DNA from: Rivularia sp. T60_A2020_040
Lineage (GTDB): Bacteria > Cyanobacteriota > Cyanobacteriia > Cyanobacteriales > Nostocaceae
Reading direction: 5' to 3'
DNA length: 62,093 nucleotides
Assembly: GCA_015272215.1 (NCBI GenBank)
Contig: JACYMD010000015.1
Coordinates: forward strand, 1 to 62,093
Shown here: in pieces, positions 17,872 to 27,301 of the stretch
Layout of the letters: the number at the start of each line of letters is the position of its first letter
How positions within the stretch are numbered: the first letter of the stretch is position 1
Translations under genes and position numbers: made by a program
Notes under the pieces: model-generated
Told to the model about the DNA's origin: nothing
Databases searched by the model: none
What the model saw: only the letters and a program-made list of their open reading frames with translations

Positions 17872-17906
17872 TTAAATACATATTCATACAGAAATATAGA
17901 GTAACC

Positions 17907-19334
17907 TTAATAAGCGCCAGTTTTGTACAATAACACTTTAAAAGTGCGGAGAAAAATGTTCAAGTCAAGTGATATTGACCAATTCTCAATGTAGCTCATA
18001 TCTAATTTAATTACATCATCAAAATTATCGATTTCAGAACGTCCAGAAACTTGCCATAATCCAGTAATACCGGGAAGAACTTCTTGACGAATAAAATGTT
18101 TAGTTTGGAATTTTTGTACGTCGCGAATTGGTAAAGGACGAGGACCGATTAAACTCATTTCACCAACTAAAACATTAAAGAATTGCGGTAGTTCATCTAA
18201 ACTGTAACGACGTAAAAATTGACCGACTCTAGTGACTCTAGGGTCATCTTTCATTTTGAAAAACACACCATCTTTCATTTCATTTTTAGCTTCTAAAGAA
18301 ACTTGAATTTTTTCGGCATCGGTAATCATTGTGCGGAATTTCCAAATCAAAAACTCTCTACGATGTAAACCGATGCGCTTTTGACGGAAAAATATTGGTC
18401 CGGGAGAATCCAGTTTAATCAGTACAGCTATAGATAAATAAACAGGTGTGAGTAGGATTATTAAAAATAGCGCAAAATAAAAGTCAAATAACCGTTTGAA
18501 CCAAAAATCAACTCCAGGGAAAATTGGTGCTGTAATGGTGGGAAAAGGCAATTCTCCAATCAAACTAAACTGAGATTTGGAGAAAGGAAGTTTATTTTCT
18601 GTTGGTAGAATGTGTACGGTAATTCCTGCATTATAAAAATGCCAGCAAAGAAATGAGCGGTTTTTTATTGCATCCCAAGAAATAAATACTTCCTCTACAT
18701 TTTGGCTGCTTAAAAATGCAAAAGTCTTTTCTCGATTAGCCCAATCAAGACAGCTAGATTCTGCAAAACCTTGTACTGTATAACAATTATCTTTTTCGAC
18801 AATGTTGATTAATTGCTCTTTTTCTTGAGCGTCGGCGATGATAAAAATTGAATGACGAATGATACCTTTTTGACGCAGAAAATTAGTTGATAAATCAAAT
18901 ATTTTTCTGAAAGTACAGATAAAAGCGATAGATACAAGCCAATACAATAAATAATTAGAACGCTGAATGTAAGTACTTGGGTCGTAGATATAAGCGATGA
19001 ATAATAGCAGTATAGATGATAAGGAAATTGCTTTTATAATGCTTACATAATCGCGACGGTACATACCTGCTCGGTAAACACCACTGTTAGCAAGAATAGC
19101 AATTTGAACTCCTAAACTGAGTAGTAAAAATGGGAGATTTTTTGTCCATTCCGATTGTAAGGGAGAACTGTAAGTAATAGCTAAATTCCAAGCGATACTC
19201 AAGGATGAAATATCGAGGAGTGTTAATAGAATTACGCGCAACAATCGGATAAATAATCCTCGCTGTATAGTTGTACTTTTGGCGGAGCGTAAGTCCGGTT
19301 TGAAGCTATTTATGGCTATATTCACGTAAGACAC
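17907..19334 (-). CDS. Initiating sugar-phosphate transferase (WcaJ/WbaP-type)
   Basis: Transfers the first sugar phosphate onto undecaprenyl phosphate to start exopolysaccharide repeat-unit synthesis. 475 residues: four hydrophobic N-terminal segments (about 28-145), a soluble middle domain, then the membrane re-entry helix (LFDFYFALFLIILLTPVYL) and the PF02397 catalytic domain with SPGPIFFRQKRIG, WKFRTM, DPRVTRVGQFLRRYSLDELPQ, SLIGPRP and PGITGLWQVSGR. Last gene of the minus-strand cluster. Confidence 0.92.
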   Translation of the reverse strand: MSYVNIAINSFKPDLRSAKSTTIQRGLFIRLLRVILLTLLDISSLSIAWNLAITYSSPLQSEWTKNLPFLLLSLGVQIAILANSGVYRAGMYRRDYVSIIKAISLSSILLLFIAYIYDPSTYIQRSNYLLYWLVSIAFICTFRKIFDLSTNFLRQKGIIRHSIFIIADAQEKEQLINIVEKDNCYTVQGFAESSCLDWANREKTFAFLSSQNVEEVFISWDAIKNRSFLCWHFYNAGITVHILPTENKLPFSKSQFSLIGELPFPTITAPIFPGVDFWFKRLFDFYFALFLIILLTPVYLSIAVLIKLDSPGPIFFRQKRIGLHRREFLIWKFRTMITDAEKIQVSLEAKNEMKDGVFFKMKDDPRVTRVGQFLRRYSLDELPQFFNVLVGEMSLIGPRPLPIRDVQKFQTKHFIRQEVLPGITGLWQVSGRSEIDNFDDVIKLDMSYIENWSISLDLNIFLRTFKVLLYKTGAY

Positions 19335-19409
19335 GATAATGAAATCTCCTGTTATAAATGTGTGTGAAATAAGGTTAGTTAGATTATCAGAATTAATCTA
19401 ATAGAGTAT

Positions 19410-20186
19410 CTAGTAAGATTTTGCTCGATTAGAAAAACCAAGGATTTCCTGAATCAATAATTTACCGACAAACCAGGGTTGAACTAAATAGCGCTTCCAT
19501 AGTCTTTTAGGTTCGCTAAACAGACGATAAGACCATTCCAAACCCATTTTTCCCATCCACCGTGGTGGGGTGGGAACGACACCTGCAACATAGTCCATAC
19601 AAGCACCACTGGGTAGAATCGCATTAGTTTGAAGCTGGTCGAGATTATCGAGAATCCAACGTTCTTGACGAGGCATACTCATTCCTACCATTAAAATGTG
19701 AGGTTGGAAAGCGTTGATTGCAGCGATGGTAGTTTGATTCTCTGGACTATGTTTAGTCACATCGATATAACCATGAGCGCAAGCAATCTCTAAACCAGGG
19801 TATTTTTGACGTAAAATTTCTGCTCCTTGTTGAGCAACTCCCGGTTTGGAACCTAAATAAAATATGCGCCAATTTTTGTTAGCAGCTTCTTCCATTAAAG
19901 ACCATACCCAGTCAGCATAGGTAACTCGATGTTCTCGCTCGATGGAATATCCCCGCAGTTTACCAATGAATACTAATGGCATACCATCAATATGGATATA
20001 ATCAGCCTTGTTATAGAATTTACGCATCAAAGCGTCATGATGATAAATATACAGACTATGCAAATTGTGATTGGCAATAATCCATTTTTTTTGTTGTTGA
20101 ATAGATTGTGCAACTAAATTATTTAACTGGGAAATATTCAGTGCATCAACTTCAATGCCGAGAAATTTTAATGGGGAACGATTCAT
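19410..20186 (-). CDS. WecG/TagA/CpsF-family glycosyltransferase
   Basis: 258 residues, full length for the GT26 family, which adds N-acetylmannosamine(uronate)-type sugars to lipid-linked intermediates. Motifs: ANHNLHSLY, the catalytic-Asp segment IHIDGMPLV, FYLGSKPGVAQQGA, GMSMPRQERWI and the C-terminal PRWMGKMGLEWSYRLFSEPKRLWKRY. Sits between the initiating transferase and a GT4 gene, consistent with adding the second sugar. Acceptor and donor cannot be read from sequence. Confidence 0.92.
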   Translation of the reverse strand: MNRSPLKFLGIEVDALNISQLNNLVAQSIQQQKKWIIANHNLHSLYIYHHDALMRKFYNKADYIHIDGMPLVFIGKLRGYSIEREHRVTYADWVWSLMEEAANKNWRIFYLGSKPGVAQQGAEILRQKYPGLEIACAHGYIDVTKHSPENQTTIAAINAFQPHILMVGMSMPRQERWILDNLDQLQTNAILPSGACMDYVAGVVPTPPRWMGKMGLEWSYRLFSEPKRLWKRYLVQPWFVGKLLIQEILGFSNRAKSY

Positions 20187-20207
20187 AGGTTTAAGAGGTT
20201 TTAAAAG

Positions 20208-21359
20208 TTAAGTATTACTTGTGGATAAGAGAATATTTGCAATAGATTGCGCTCTTGCATTCCAGGAATATTTTTCTTTAATTAAGTTGTATGCAGCCTG
20301 AGCAAGGGGTTGATATTTTGCTTGATTTAAAGCAACATCTAATATTTTTTGAGCAATATCTTCGGTAGAGTAATCTGTTACTAAAAGATGTTGGAGATGA
20401 CGAAATTCTTCTAAACCACGCAATCCTTCAGGTGTGGAAATCACTAGTTTTTGACTTGCGAAATAATCAAGGGCTTTATTCCGCGCTCCTCCTGCTACTG
20501 CTTGTTTAGAAAATGGTAATAGAGTAATATCTGCATATTTAATGTGAGTTATAAAATCATTTCTACTGGGTAAGAATCCGGTGAATGAAATATTAGATGG
20601 TAATGTTTCTTGAATATCGTCTCTGTTGCGACCTATGATAATAAAATGTATTTTTTCTGGCTGATTTTCTAGTTTTTTAGCAATATCTATTGTCATAGAT
20701 ACTGACATATCATTAGTTGGGAATCCATAGGTTTTCGGTGCAACAACAACTACAATTTTAACTGGTCGTAATTGTTGATAAGGGTCTGTATAATTTAAAG
20801 AATGACTATTTAATAAATCTTCTGTAACTCCATTTCCTATACAGGATATTTGTTTGGGAGTTATTCCATACCACTGAGAAATTAATTTTGGGGTAGATTC
20901 CCCAGCAGCAATGATAGGATGACCAGAAAAAATGAGTATTCCTTGAGCAATATAGGTTTTAATACATTGTTTGAACTCTTGAAACCAATTATTAACTGAA
21001 GATAAACGTGTCCAATATTCATAAGCAGAAAAAGTATGAAAATCCAAGACAAGAGAGCAATTTTGAGTTTTTTTGAGTTTAAGAGCAATCATTGCAGCTA
21101 TACTTGGAAGTGTTTCTTGAGCATATATAATATCTGGACGAAACTCATCAATAGATTTCTGTACTGCTTTAATATATGATTTAATATTTCTAGAACCTAC
21201 AGAAATTGCCGGTGCATAATTAACAGATGAACAATCTAATCCTAGTTGACATACATCAAAATATTTAACTAAATATTGTCCAAGATAAAAAGGTCTGGTA
21301 AAAGCACCAAAAGGCTCGCTAGAATCAAGATTAGAAACAATTAATAAACGTTTGCTCAT
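20208..21359 (-). CDS. Glycosyltransferase family 4
   Basis: 383 residues with the GT-B fold layout: N-terminal acceptor domain (about 1-175) and C-terminal Rossmann domain with VKIVVVVAPKTYGFPTNDM, IHFIIIGRNRD and the donor-binding Glu segment (FASQKLVISTPEGLRGLEEF). Related to capsule and LPS glycosyltransferases. Starts with ATG at 21359; only 21 bp separate it from the TagA-like gene. A 196-bp gap with a CTCTGCG repeat lies upstream. Confidence 0.85.
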   Translation of the reverse strand: MSKRLLIVSNLDSSEPFGAFTRPFYLGQYLVKYFDVCQLGLDCSSVNYAPAISVGSRNIKSYIKAVQKSIDEFRPDIIYAQETLPSIAAMIALKLKKTQNCSLVLDFHTFSAYEYWTRLSSVNNWFQEFKQCIKTYIAQGILIFSGHPIIAAGESTPKLISQWYGITPKQISCIGNGVTEDLLNSHSLNYTDPYQQLRPVKIVVVVAPKTYGFPTNDMSVSMTIDIAKKLENQPEKIHFIIIGRNRDDIQETLPSNISFTGFLPSRNDFITHIKYADITLLPFSKQAVAGGARNKALDYFASQKLVISTPEGLRGLEEFRHLQHLLVTDYSTEDIAQKILDVALNQAKYQPLAQAAYNLIKEKYSWNARAQSIANILLSTSNT

Positions 21360-21469
21360 AATATAATTGGTAATTGATAATTGTTGATTGGTGATTGAGA
21401 ATAATATTAATGAGTTCTGGTTATTTTTTAATTACTCCCCCGAATCGCTTTAAGATTACCTTTCTCTTT

Positions 21470-21515
21470 TTACCTCTTTTCTCTGCGTACTCTGCGTCTC
21501 TGCGGTTTTTAAAAT
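21470..21515. repeat. CTCTGCG interspersed repeat
   Basis: Tandem ...CTCTGCGTACTCTGCG... units in the gap between two glycosyltransferase genes. A related, more degenerate element is at about 28664-28700 (CTCTGCGCCTTCC...). Such elements are common in filamentous cyanobacterial intergenic DNA. Confidence 0.6.
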
Positions 21516-21555
21516 TAGTAATCATAAGAGCAGGAAGGGAGTAGTATTATGTAAT

Positions 21556-22446
21556 TTACTGCGGTATTTCTTCGGCAAATGTTGGAGATGCAGCCAGGTT
21601 TTTATAACCAATAACGGCGCGAATATAAGGTAATAACCAGTAAATTAACCAAAATGGTCCGGAATGACGGGAGCAGAATGTAGTCCAAGGTTTGAGTGGA
21701 AATCCTTTTACTTGTAATATTTTTCGTAAGCGTTGTTGCAACGGTAAATTAGTATCAGCCCAGCTATTACGAATAGAATTTTTACTACAAGTACCAACAT
21801 ATCCAGGTGCAATCCAAATAGAACAGCCTAATTTACGCGCTCTGAGACTATAATCTAAGTCTCCTAAACTATGAATGAATGCTGCGTCAATATTGCCAAC
21901 TTTTGCGACAACACTATGAGGAATTAACACGCAATTACCAAACATCGCATCACATTGCTGTATCACTTGAGTTGGTTCTAAAAATTCAAATTTATTGGAA
22001 TACCATTTTTTAGATTTAACTGCACCTCCATAGGTGGGTTTTCCAGAAATTGCATCTTGAGTAGTACCTACGACAATCGAATTTTCACAACCTTGTTTAC
22101 TCAAATAAATTTGAATATTCAACAATTTATCTAAGGTATCGGTTTCTAAAAACGTGTCGTCATTCAACCAAAGATAATAATTGTAAGAATTTTTAATTGC
22201 TTCTGCGAATGCTAAACGCATTCCTCCAACCCAGAATAAATTACCGTTTCCTTGGAGAATTTTTACTTGTGGAAATTCTGCTTTGATTGCTTCTGCTGTA
22301 CCATCAGAACTACCATCATCAGTTAGAAAAACATCAAATGTATTTGTTTGTTGATGCAAGGCACGTAGACAAGCAAGGGTTGTTTCGCGTCGGTTAAAGC
22401 AGGTCATGATGACTGCTATTTGTGCTTTGTTTATTGTAGTTTTCAT
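21556..22446 (-). CDS. Glycosyltransferase family 2 (rhamnosyltransferase-like)
   Basis: 296 residues, GT-A fold. N-terminal nucleotide-binding strand AVIMTCFNRRETTLACL, DDGSSDGTAEA, the metal-binding acidic motif in YLWLNDDTFLETD, and a GDLDYSLRARKLG segment equivalent to the family's ED.DF..R box. The WVGGMRLAF insertion is typical of rhamnosyltransferase-like GT2 enzymes. Cytoplasmic or membrane-associated; part of the polysaccharide operon. Confidence 0.87.
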   Translation of the reverse strand: MKTTINKAQIAVIMTCFNRRETTLACLRALHQQTNTFDVFLTDDGSSDGTAEAIKAEFPQVKILQGNGNLFWVGGMRLAFAEAIKNSYNYYLWLNDDTFLETDTLDKLLNIQIYLSKQGCENSIVVGTTQDAISGKPTYGGAVKSKKWYSNKFEFLEPTQVIQQCDAMFGNCVLIPHSVVAKVGNIDAAFIHSLGDLDYSLRARKLGCSIWIAPGYVGTCSKNSIRNSWADTNLPLQQRLRKILQVKGFPLKPWTTFCSRHSGPFWLIYWLLPYIRAVIGYKNLAASPTFAEEIPQ

Positions 22447-22512
22447 TGATTGAAAATAATAGGTTTTACTGTGAAGTAATCGTAAAATATCTCTGAAATT
22501 TGTTGATTTAAT

Positions 22513-23529
22513 TTAAAGATTTGCTACCCGTTCTATCCAACCACTCAAGTTAATATTCAAATTAAAATTATTCAATTTTTTCTCAAATTTTCTCACTGTC
22601 AACATATGTCTATGTAATACAGAAGTTCGGGGCATTTGATGAGCAATTACTCGTTCACATAGCCATTTGTATTTATCGGAATCTAGGTTGAAGTTTTTCA
22701 GTTTTTTGATTTGTTGATTCCAGTCATGATAGTAGAATAAGTTAAAATAATGCATCGAAATTAAATCATCCCATTTTTTTAACCGCCATTGTTTTGATAG
22801 TCGATTGTGTAAAGGTAATGGATAACTATAATTATCGGAAAAATGCGAAACATTTTCTGATAAAGCGCATAAAGTTACAGATAAAACGGATTGTTCGACA
22901 AAATAAATACCCTGGGGAGGAGCAATATCTAAACGCATTACTTTTTCAAAGTTTTCTTTCCAGGATGTAAATATACCTGCATTTCTTCTCACAGCAACTA
23001 AACCGGAATTCCAATAAGCTCTAATTTTTTTGTTCCCAATTGGAGAATTGACAAATACTTCTTTTTTAACTCCTAATACTTCGTAAAGTTTTTGCCAGTA
23101 CCATTCGTGGGGGTCGTTTTTACCTGTAGAACCGATACCTTGACCGTATTCGGGGCGCATTTTTACATTACAATCTGCTGGGAGTAAAAATTCTGTTGGT
23201 TCTGCGAAAAAGCATTTATCACTATCAAGAAAAACTAGAATTTCTGCATCTATATTTTGTTCTGCGTATGCACAAGTTAAGGGTTTATTTGCTAAATAGT
23301 ATTCATGAAATTCTTGGTTTATTGGTAGTTGTTGATGAATGACTCCTAATTGTTCAAATGCTTTTTGGGTTTCTATGGCAATTGGTGTACCTGTTCGAGG
23401 ATGAAAACTATATATTGGTGTATCTTTTAAGTTGTCGCAGAATTTACGAATACTTTCTGCGAGCATCAATGATTGAGGTTCTAAACGACCTGGTTCTGTA
23501 CAAATTATAAAGGCTAATGGTGTTGTCAT
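22513..23529 (-). CDS. Putative GT-A-type glycosyltransferase of the polysaccharide cluster
   Basis: 338 residues. No standard GT signature at the start, but the GT-A pattern is present: LAFIICTEPGRLEPQSLMLAE, then a DxD-like metal motif in ILVFLDSDKCFFAEPTEF (about residue 95), and a segment with YWNSGLVAVRR typical of nucleotide-diphospho-sugar transferases. Position inside the operon supports a role in exopolysaccharide assembly. Donor and acceptor unknown. Confidence 0.7.
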   Translation of the reverse strand: MTTPLAFIICTEPGRLEPQSLMLAESIRKFCDNLKDTPIYSFHPRTGTPIAIETQKAFEQLGVIHQQLPINQEFHEYYLANKPLTCAYAEQNIDAEILVFLDSDKCFFAEPTEFLLPADCNVKMRPEYGQGIGSTGKNDPHEWYWQKLYEVLGVKKEVFVNSPIGNKKIRAYWNSGLVAVRRNAGIFTSWKENFEKVMRLDIAPPQGIYFVEQSVLSVTLCALSENVSHFSDNYSYPLPLHNRLSKQWRLKKWDDLISMHYFNLFYYHDWNQQIKKLKNFNLDSDKYKWLCERVIAHQMPRTSVLHRHMLTVRKFEKKLNNFNLNINLSGWIERVANL

Positions 23530-23572
23530 TTGATTTTAATCCTTGATGGTATTTTTAAGTGGTTAAAGATTA

Positions 23573-24907
23573 CTAATAAACCTTACTAGACGCTGAGAGC
23601 GCTGAGGAAAGAGGTAAGGAGGTAGAAGTAGTTTTAAGAAAGGGATTATTTGATTGATTATTCTGATAAATAATTTCTGCAAATAATTGAGAATAACGTT
23701 TTGCTTGTAGTTCGAGAGTGAATTCTCGTTGGGCTTTTTCTCGTGCGTAGAAAGATAGTTTTTCGTGTCTTTGAGTGTTTTCTAAAACCCAAATAATTCC
23801 TTGAGCAAAATCATCAATATCGTAAGGTTTGGCTAAATAACCACACTGTTGATGTTCAACTATATCTTTTAAACCAGTTGCGTTAAATGCTACTACCGGA
23901 GTTCCACAAGCAAGGGATTCGGAGGCAGTTTGTCCGAAGGATTCTTGTAGAGATGGAACTAGCATTACATCGGCAGCGGAATAAACGGCAGCTAAAGATG
24001 TATCATCATATAAATGTCCTAAGTAATAAGTTTTGAATCCTAATTCTGGTGGATTTTCTGGTTGAGCAGCACCAAAAATTACTATTTCAGTGTTATTTTT
24101 GCAATCAGATTGACTGAGTTTTTGTAAGGCTGGTTGTAATAAATGAAATCCTTTATTTTTATCGCTGGTTGCTTCTAATGCTCCGAATAAAATCAGTTTT
24201 TTATCTTGAGGTAAATTGAGAATTTCGCGAGCTATATTTTGGGGAATTGGTCGATATTTTTGAGTGTTCAATCCATGAGGAATTACTTCTATTCGTGAGT
24301 TTTTAAATAATGAACTGGACTTAGCACATTCAGCTATCCAATTACTAGGAGCAATTAAGGTTAGATTTAGGTTGCTAAAAGCTTTGACTTTACGATTGTG
24401 TACCCAATGAGATAAATCGCGTTCGCGATTGCTATTAAGTTGCGGGCAAGCACCACAAGATTGGGTATAGCGTTGACAATCTCTAGCAACGTGACAACCT
24501 CCAGTGAATACCCACATATCATGAAGTGTCCATACTAAAGGCTGTTTGAGTTTTGCAATGGATTCTATTTGCATAAAAGCTCCACTAATCCAATGCAAAT
24601 TAATAATATCTGGGTTAATTTTATTGACTTGGGGGACAACTCTATCTGGTAACCATTGACTAAAAAATGTACTTTTGGTTCTATTTTTATAAAGCTTCAA
24701 AGGTAAGGTTTCAAATGTTAATTTGGTTTTAGCTATACCTTGGAATAATCGGATTTTTGGCGCAATTACTGTTTTATCACTACTCGATTTTTCTTGCACT
24801 AACATTTGTGAATCGAATCCGATATGTTGTAATCCTTTATGTAATCGATATGCAGCCCTAGCAGCACCACCGCTAATATCATGAGTACTTAAATGTAAGA
24901 TTTTCAT
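23573..24907 (-). CDS. Glycosyltransferase family 4 (WcaC/colanic-acid type)
   Basis: 444 residues. N-terminus MKILHLSTHDISGGAARAAYRLHKGL with the glycine-rich acceptor loop, a Cys-containing segment typical of this subgroup (HDMWVFTGGCHVARDCQRY), and the GT4 donor site ALQESFGQTASESLACGTPVVA with the EX7E motif. The last 20 or so residues (Ser/Leu-rich, TTSTSLPLSSALSASSKVY) are encoded by DNA resembling an intergenic repeat also found at about 32828-32880, so the C-terminus may be repeat-derived. Confidence 0.9.
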   Translation of the reverse strand: MKILHLSTHDISGGAARAAYRLHKGLQHIGFDSQMLVQEKSSSDKTVIAPKIRLFQGIAKTKLTFETLPLKLYKNRTKSTFFSQWLPDRVVPQVNKINPDIINLHWISGAFMQIESIAKLKQPLVWTLHDMWVFTGGCHVARDCQRYTQSCGACPQLNSNRERDLSHWVHNRKVKAFSNLNLTLIAPSNWIAECAKSSSLFKNSRIEVIPHGLNTQKYRPIPQNIAREILNLPQDKKLILFGALEATSDKNKGFHLLQPALQKLSQSDCKNNTEIVIFGAAQPENPPELGFKTYYLGHLYDDTSLAAVYSAADVMLVPSLQESFGQTASESLACGTPVVAFNATGLKDIVEHQQCGYLAKPYDIDDFAQGIIWVLENTQRHEKLSFYAREKAQREFTLELQAKRYSQLFAEIIYQNNQSNNPFLKTTSTSLPLSSALSASSKVY

Positions 24908-24936
24908 TGATTATTTCTCTCTTTTGATAATTAATA

Positions 24937-26184
24937 TTAAGCTTGTGCTAAATTGAGTAATGTTCTTCTTCTAACTCTGTGATATTCCATTGTTAAAGTT
25001 AGAGAAGTTGTCAAATACATAAACCAATTCCAACTAGGAGTTAATAATCTAGCTTCAGAAATATTCACGATAATAATGATGACAAGCATTTGCATTGGTA
25101 AATAATCTTCAGGTTTTTTCGCAACTAATACAACTCGATAAAGTGCCATCGTAAAGAAGCGAATAAAACCGATAATAAAAATTAAAAATCCACCAATTCC
25201 TACATCTAACAGTATCTCCAAAAAGCCATTATGAGAATTACTCGCCCATTCGTAAGTTAATCTGGTATTAGAAGCGAATGGACTAGTCCAAAATCCAGCG
25301 TATCCGTAACCAAATAAAGGTCTTTTGAGAATTTGCTTTAATACAGGTTCCCATAAGTCTGTACGTCCACTTAAAGTTAAATCTTTGCCAGATGTACCAA
25401 CTAAAGTTTCTGCGTTACCTACAATTAATATTAAACCGCTAACTAATAATATTAAAACAAAACTAATTGCAATTATCTGTAATTTATAGTTATTGTTTGT
25501 ACTAAGTTTAAATAAAGGTAAAAGAGATATCATTGTGATAACAATCATTAAAGAAGTTGTGGAACGAGAGAGAATAATTAAACAAATAGATAATGCAAAT
25601 ATTGTTAATCTGAGCCAGCGAAATCGAGATTCACTCAACGCTAAATGTAAAAAAATTCCTGCACTCCAAGCCATCATGTATCCCAATTCATTTTTATGAC
25701 CAAAAATTCCAGCCCACATACCACCAGGCAATTCTGGTGTTGTATGAATTCCTCCAAAACTTGGTATTAAGGGAAAAATTATTGATAAAATTGTTGTTGT
25801 TCCCAACGCAAAAGCGATGAATCTAATTTGTTCTTTGAAGCTATAGCGCATCGCTAAATAAATTGCCAGAAAATATATTCTAATTAAACCTCGGATGTAT
25901 GTTAAACTCGAAGCCATATCTGCTGACCATAATACAGAAAATAGAATTAATATTAATAGTAATAATTGAAATACACCTTTACTACCAACATATATAAATC
26001 CTTTCCAATAGTTTGCAATCAAAACAGATAATATTAAATATGATATAGCATTTAATAATTTATCTATAATTGCACCACCTAAAGGATGTTCGGAAATTTC
26101 ATGAACTGGTTTAATTGTCAAAGCACCGACAGTAATAAGTATTAGTACAAGAGTGGCAAGTTTTTCAATGCGCTCAATTTTCAT
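24937..26184 (-). CDS. O-antigen ligase/polymerase family protein (Wzy/ExoQ-like)
   Basis: 415 residues with about ten hydrophobic segments and the Wzy_C-type periplasmic loop: LTLSGRTDLWEPVLKQILKRPLFGYGYAGFW followed by SNSHNGFLEILLDVG, where the conserved Arg and His lie. Polymerises or ligates lipid-linked oligosaccharide repeats on the periplasmic side. With the flippase at 27302 and the Wzc-like protein at 29646 it indicates a Wzx/Wzy-type pathway. Confidence 0.88.
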   Translation of the reverse strand: MKIERIEKLATLVLILITVGALTIKPVHEISEHPLGGAIIDKLLNAISYLILSVLIANYWKGFIYVGSKGVFQLLLLILILFSVLWSADMASSLTYIRGLIRIYFLAIYLAMRYSFKEQIRFIAFALGTTTILSIIFPLIPSFGGIHTTPELPGGMWAGIFGHKNELGYMMAWSAGIFLHLALSESRFRWLRLTIFALSICLIILSRSTTSLMIVITMISLLPLFKLSTNNNYKLQIIAISFVLILLVSGLILIVGNAETLVGTSGKDLTLSGRTDLWEPVLKQILKRPLFGYGYAGFWTSPFASNTRLTYEWASNSHNGFLEILLDVGIGGFLIFIIGFIRFFTMALYRVVLVAKKPEDYLPMQMLVIIIIVNISEARLLTPSWNWFMYLTTSLTLTMEYHRVRRRTLLNLAQA

Positions 26185-26232
26185 TTTTTACCTCAATAAA
26201 CTATGTACTCCCTATTCCCCCCAACCCTATAT

Positions 26233-27177
26233 TTACGAATGCATAATTAATTTTTTATCCTGAAGTATTTTCTTCAAATTTTGTTTAAAAATATCTATCC
26301 GACTTGCATGATATACAGTATCTTGAATAAACTTATCTGCTTGTAAGTTTTTTACTATATAAGGTGGATGGTTTAAAGGGAATTTCATTTCTTCTGTAGG
26401 AAGATTGATAAATGAAAAGTCTTGAGAAGAATTAAAATTTGTGGAGTCTTCACCAACACCAACATTACTAATTAAATTGACATTAGGAATAATATTTAAT
26501 CCACCTTGCATCCAACAAGCAAATGTCCATTGATAATCCCAAGTGATACCTGTCGGATTTTCATAAATAGAATCAAATATATTTTCCCAATAACTTACCG
26601 CTTTAGAATTGGGAAGAATGCTCTCTAAAATATTTGATTGTTTAATTTCTTGCCATAATTTAATATGTAAATCATAATGTTGCCAAGCACGCCTCCAACT
26701 TGCCCATCCCCAACAGTGACTATAAGATGAAAAGTAATAACTATAATCGGTACGTTTTCTTCCTAATTGGGCATTTTGAGCGGCAATGGAAGTAATTCTA
26801 CTATCGTATCGATATTTTTCTAGTAATTCTTCACAAAACCGGAAAAATGTGATATTCGGGATACAATCATCTTCTAAAATAATTGTTTCTTCTACATTAT
26901 TAAATACCCAATCTAAACCACTATAAACTCTTTTTGCACAGCCTAAGTTCACCTCAGAGTAATTTTTGATAACTTCACAATCCCAATCAACCTTGTCGAT
27001 AATTGCCCGTGTTGCAGCGCATTTTTCCGCTTCACCTTCGCGGTCGTTTCGAGGTCCATCGGCAATCACAAATAGCTTTTTAGGTTTAACTTGACGAATA
27101 AGTTCAAATACTTTAATGGTAGTATGTGGACGTTTAAAAATAATAAAAGTAATTGGTGTTTCTAGTTGTTTGCTCAT
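26233..27177 (-). CDS. GT2-like glycosyltransferase (HlpA-like family)
   Basis: 314 residues from the ATG at 27177, chosen because GGAG lies 9 bp upstream; an upstream TTG at 27192 overlaps that ribosome site. GT-A fold features: ITFIIFKRPHTTIKVFELI, LFVIADGPRN, NLGCAKRVYSGLDW, and the acidic metal motif ETIILEDDCIPNITFFRF. The SHCWGWASWRRAW segment is typical of a family often annotated hemolytic protein HlpA-like, which appears to be glycosyltransferases. Specific sugar unknown. Confidence 0.8.
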   Translation of the reverse strand: MSKQLETPITFIIFKRPHTTIKVFELIRQVKPKKLFVIADGPRNDREGEAEKCAATRAIIDKVDWDCEVIKNYSEVNLGCAKRVYSGLDWVFNNVEETIILEDDCIPNITFFRFCEELLEKYRYDSRITSIAAQNAQLGRKRTDYSYYFSSYSHCWGWASWRRAWQHYDLHIKLWQEIKQSNILESILPNSKAVSYWENIFDSIYENPTGITWDYQWTFACWMQGGLNIIPNVNLISNVGVGEDSTNFNSSQDFSFINLPTEEMKFPLNHPPYIVKNLQADKFIQDTVYHASRIDIFKQNLKKILQDKKLIMHS

Positions 27178-27301
27178 GATTATGTTCTCCAATTTATGAT
27201 AATTTTAATTTTATTTACTTTGATATACGAGAATAAAAAATACAAACAATATGTTGAAATATGCAATTTAAAATTAATATTATAAAAAGATTATTTACTA
27301 A

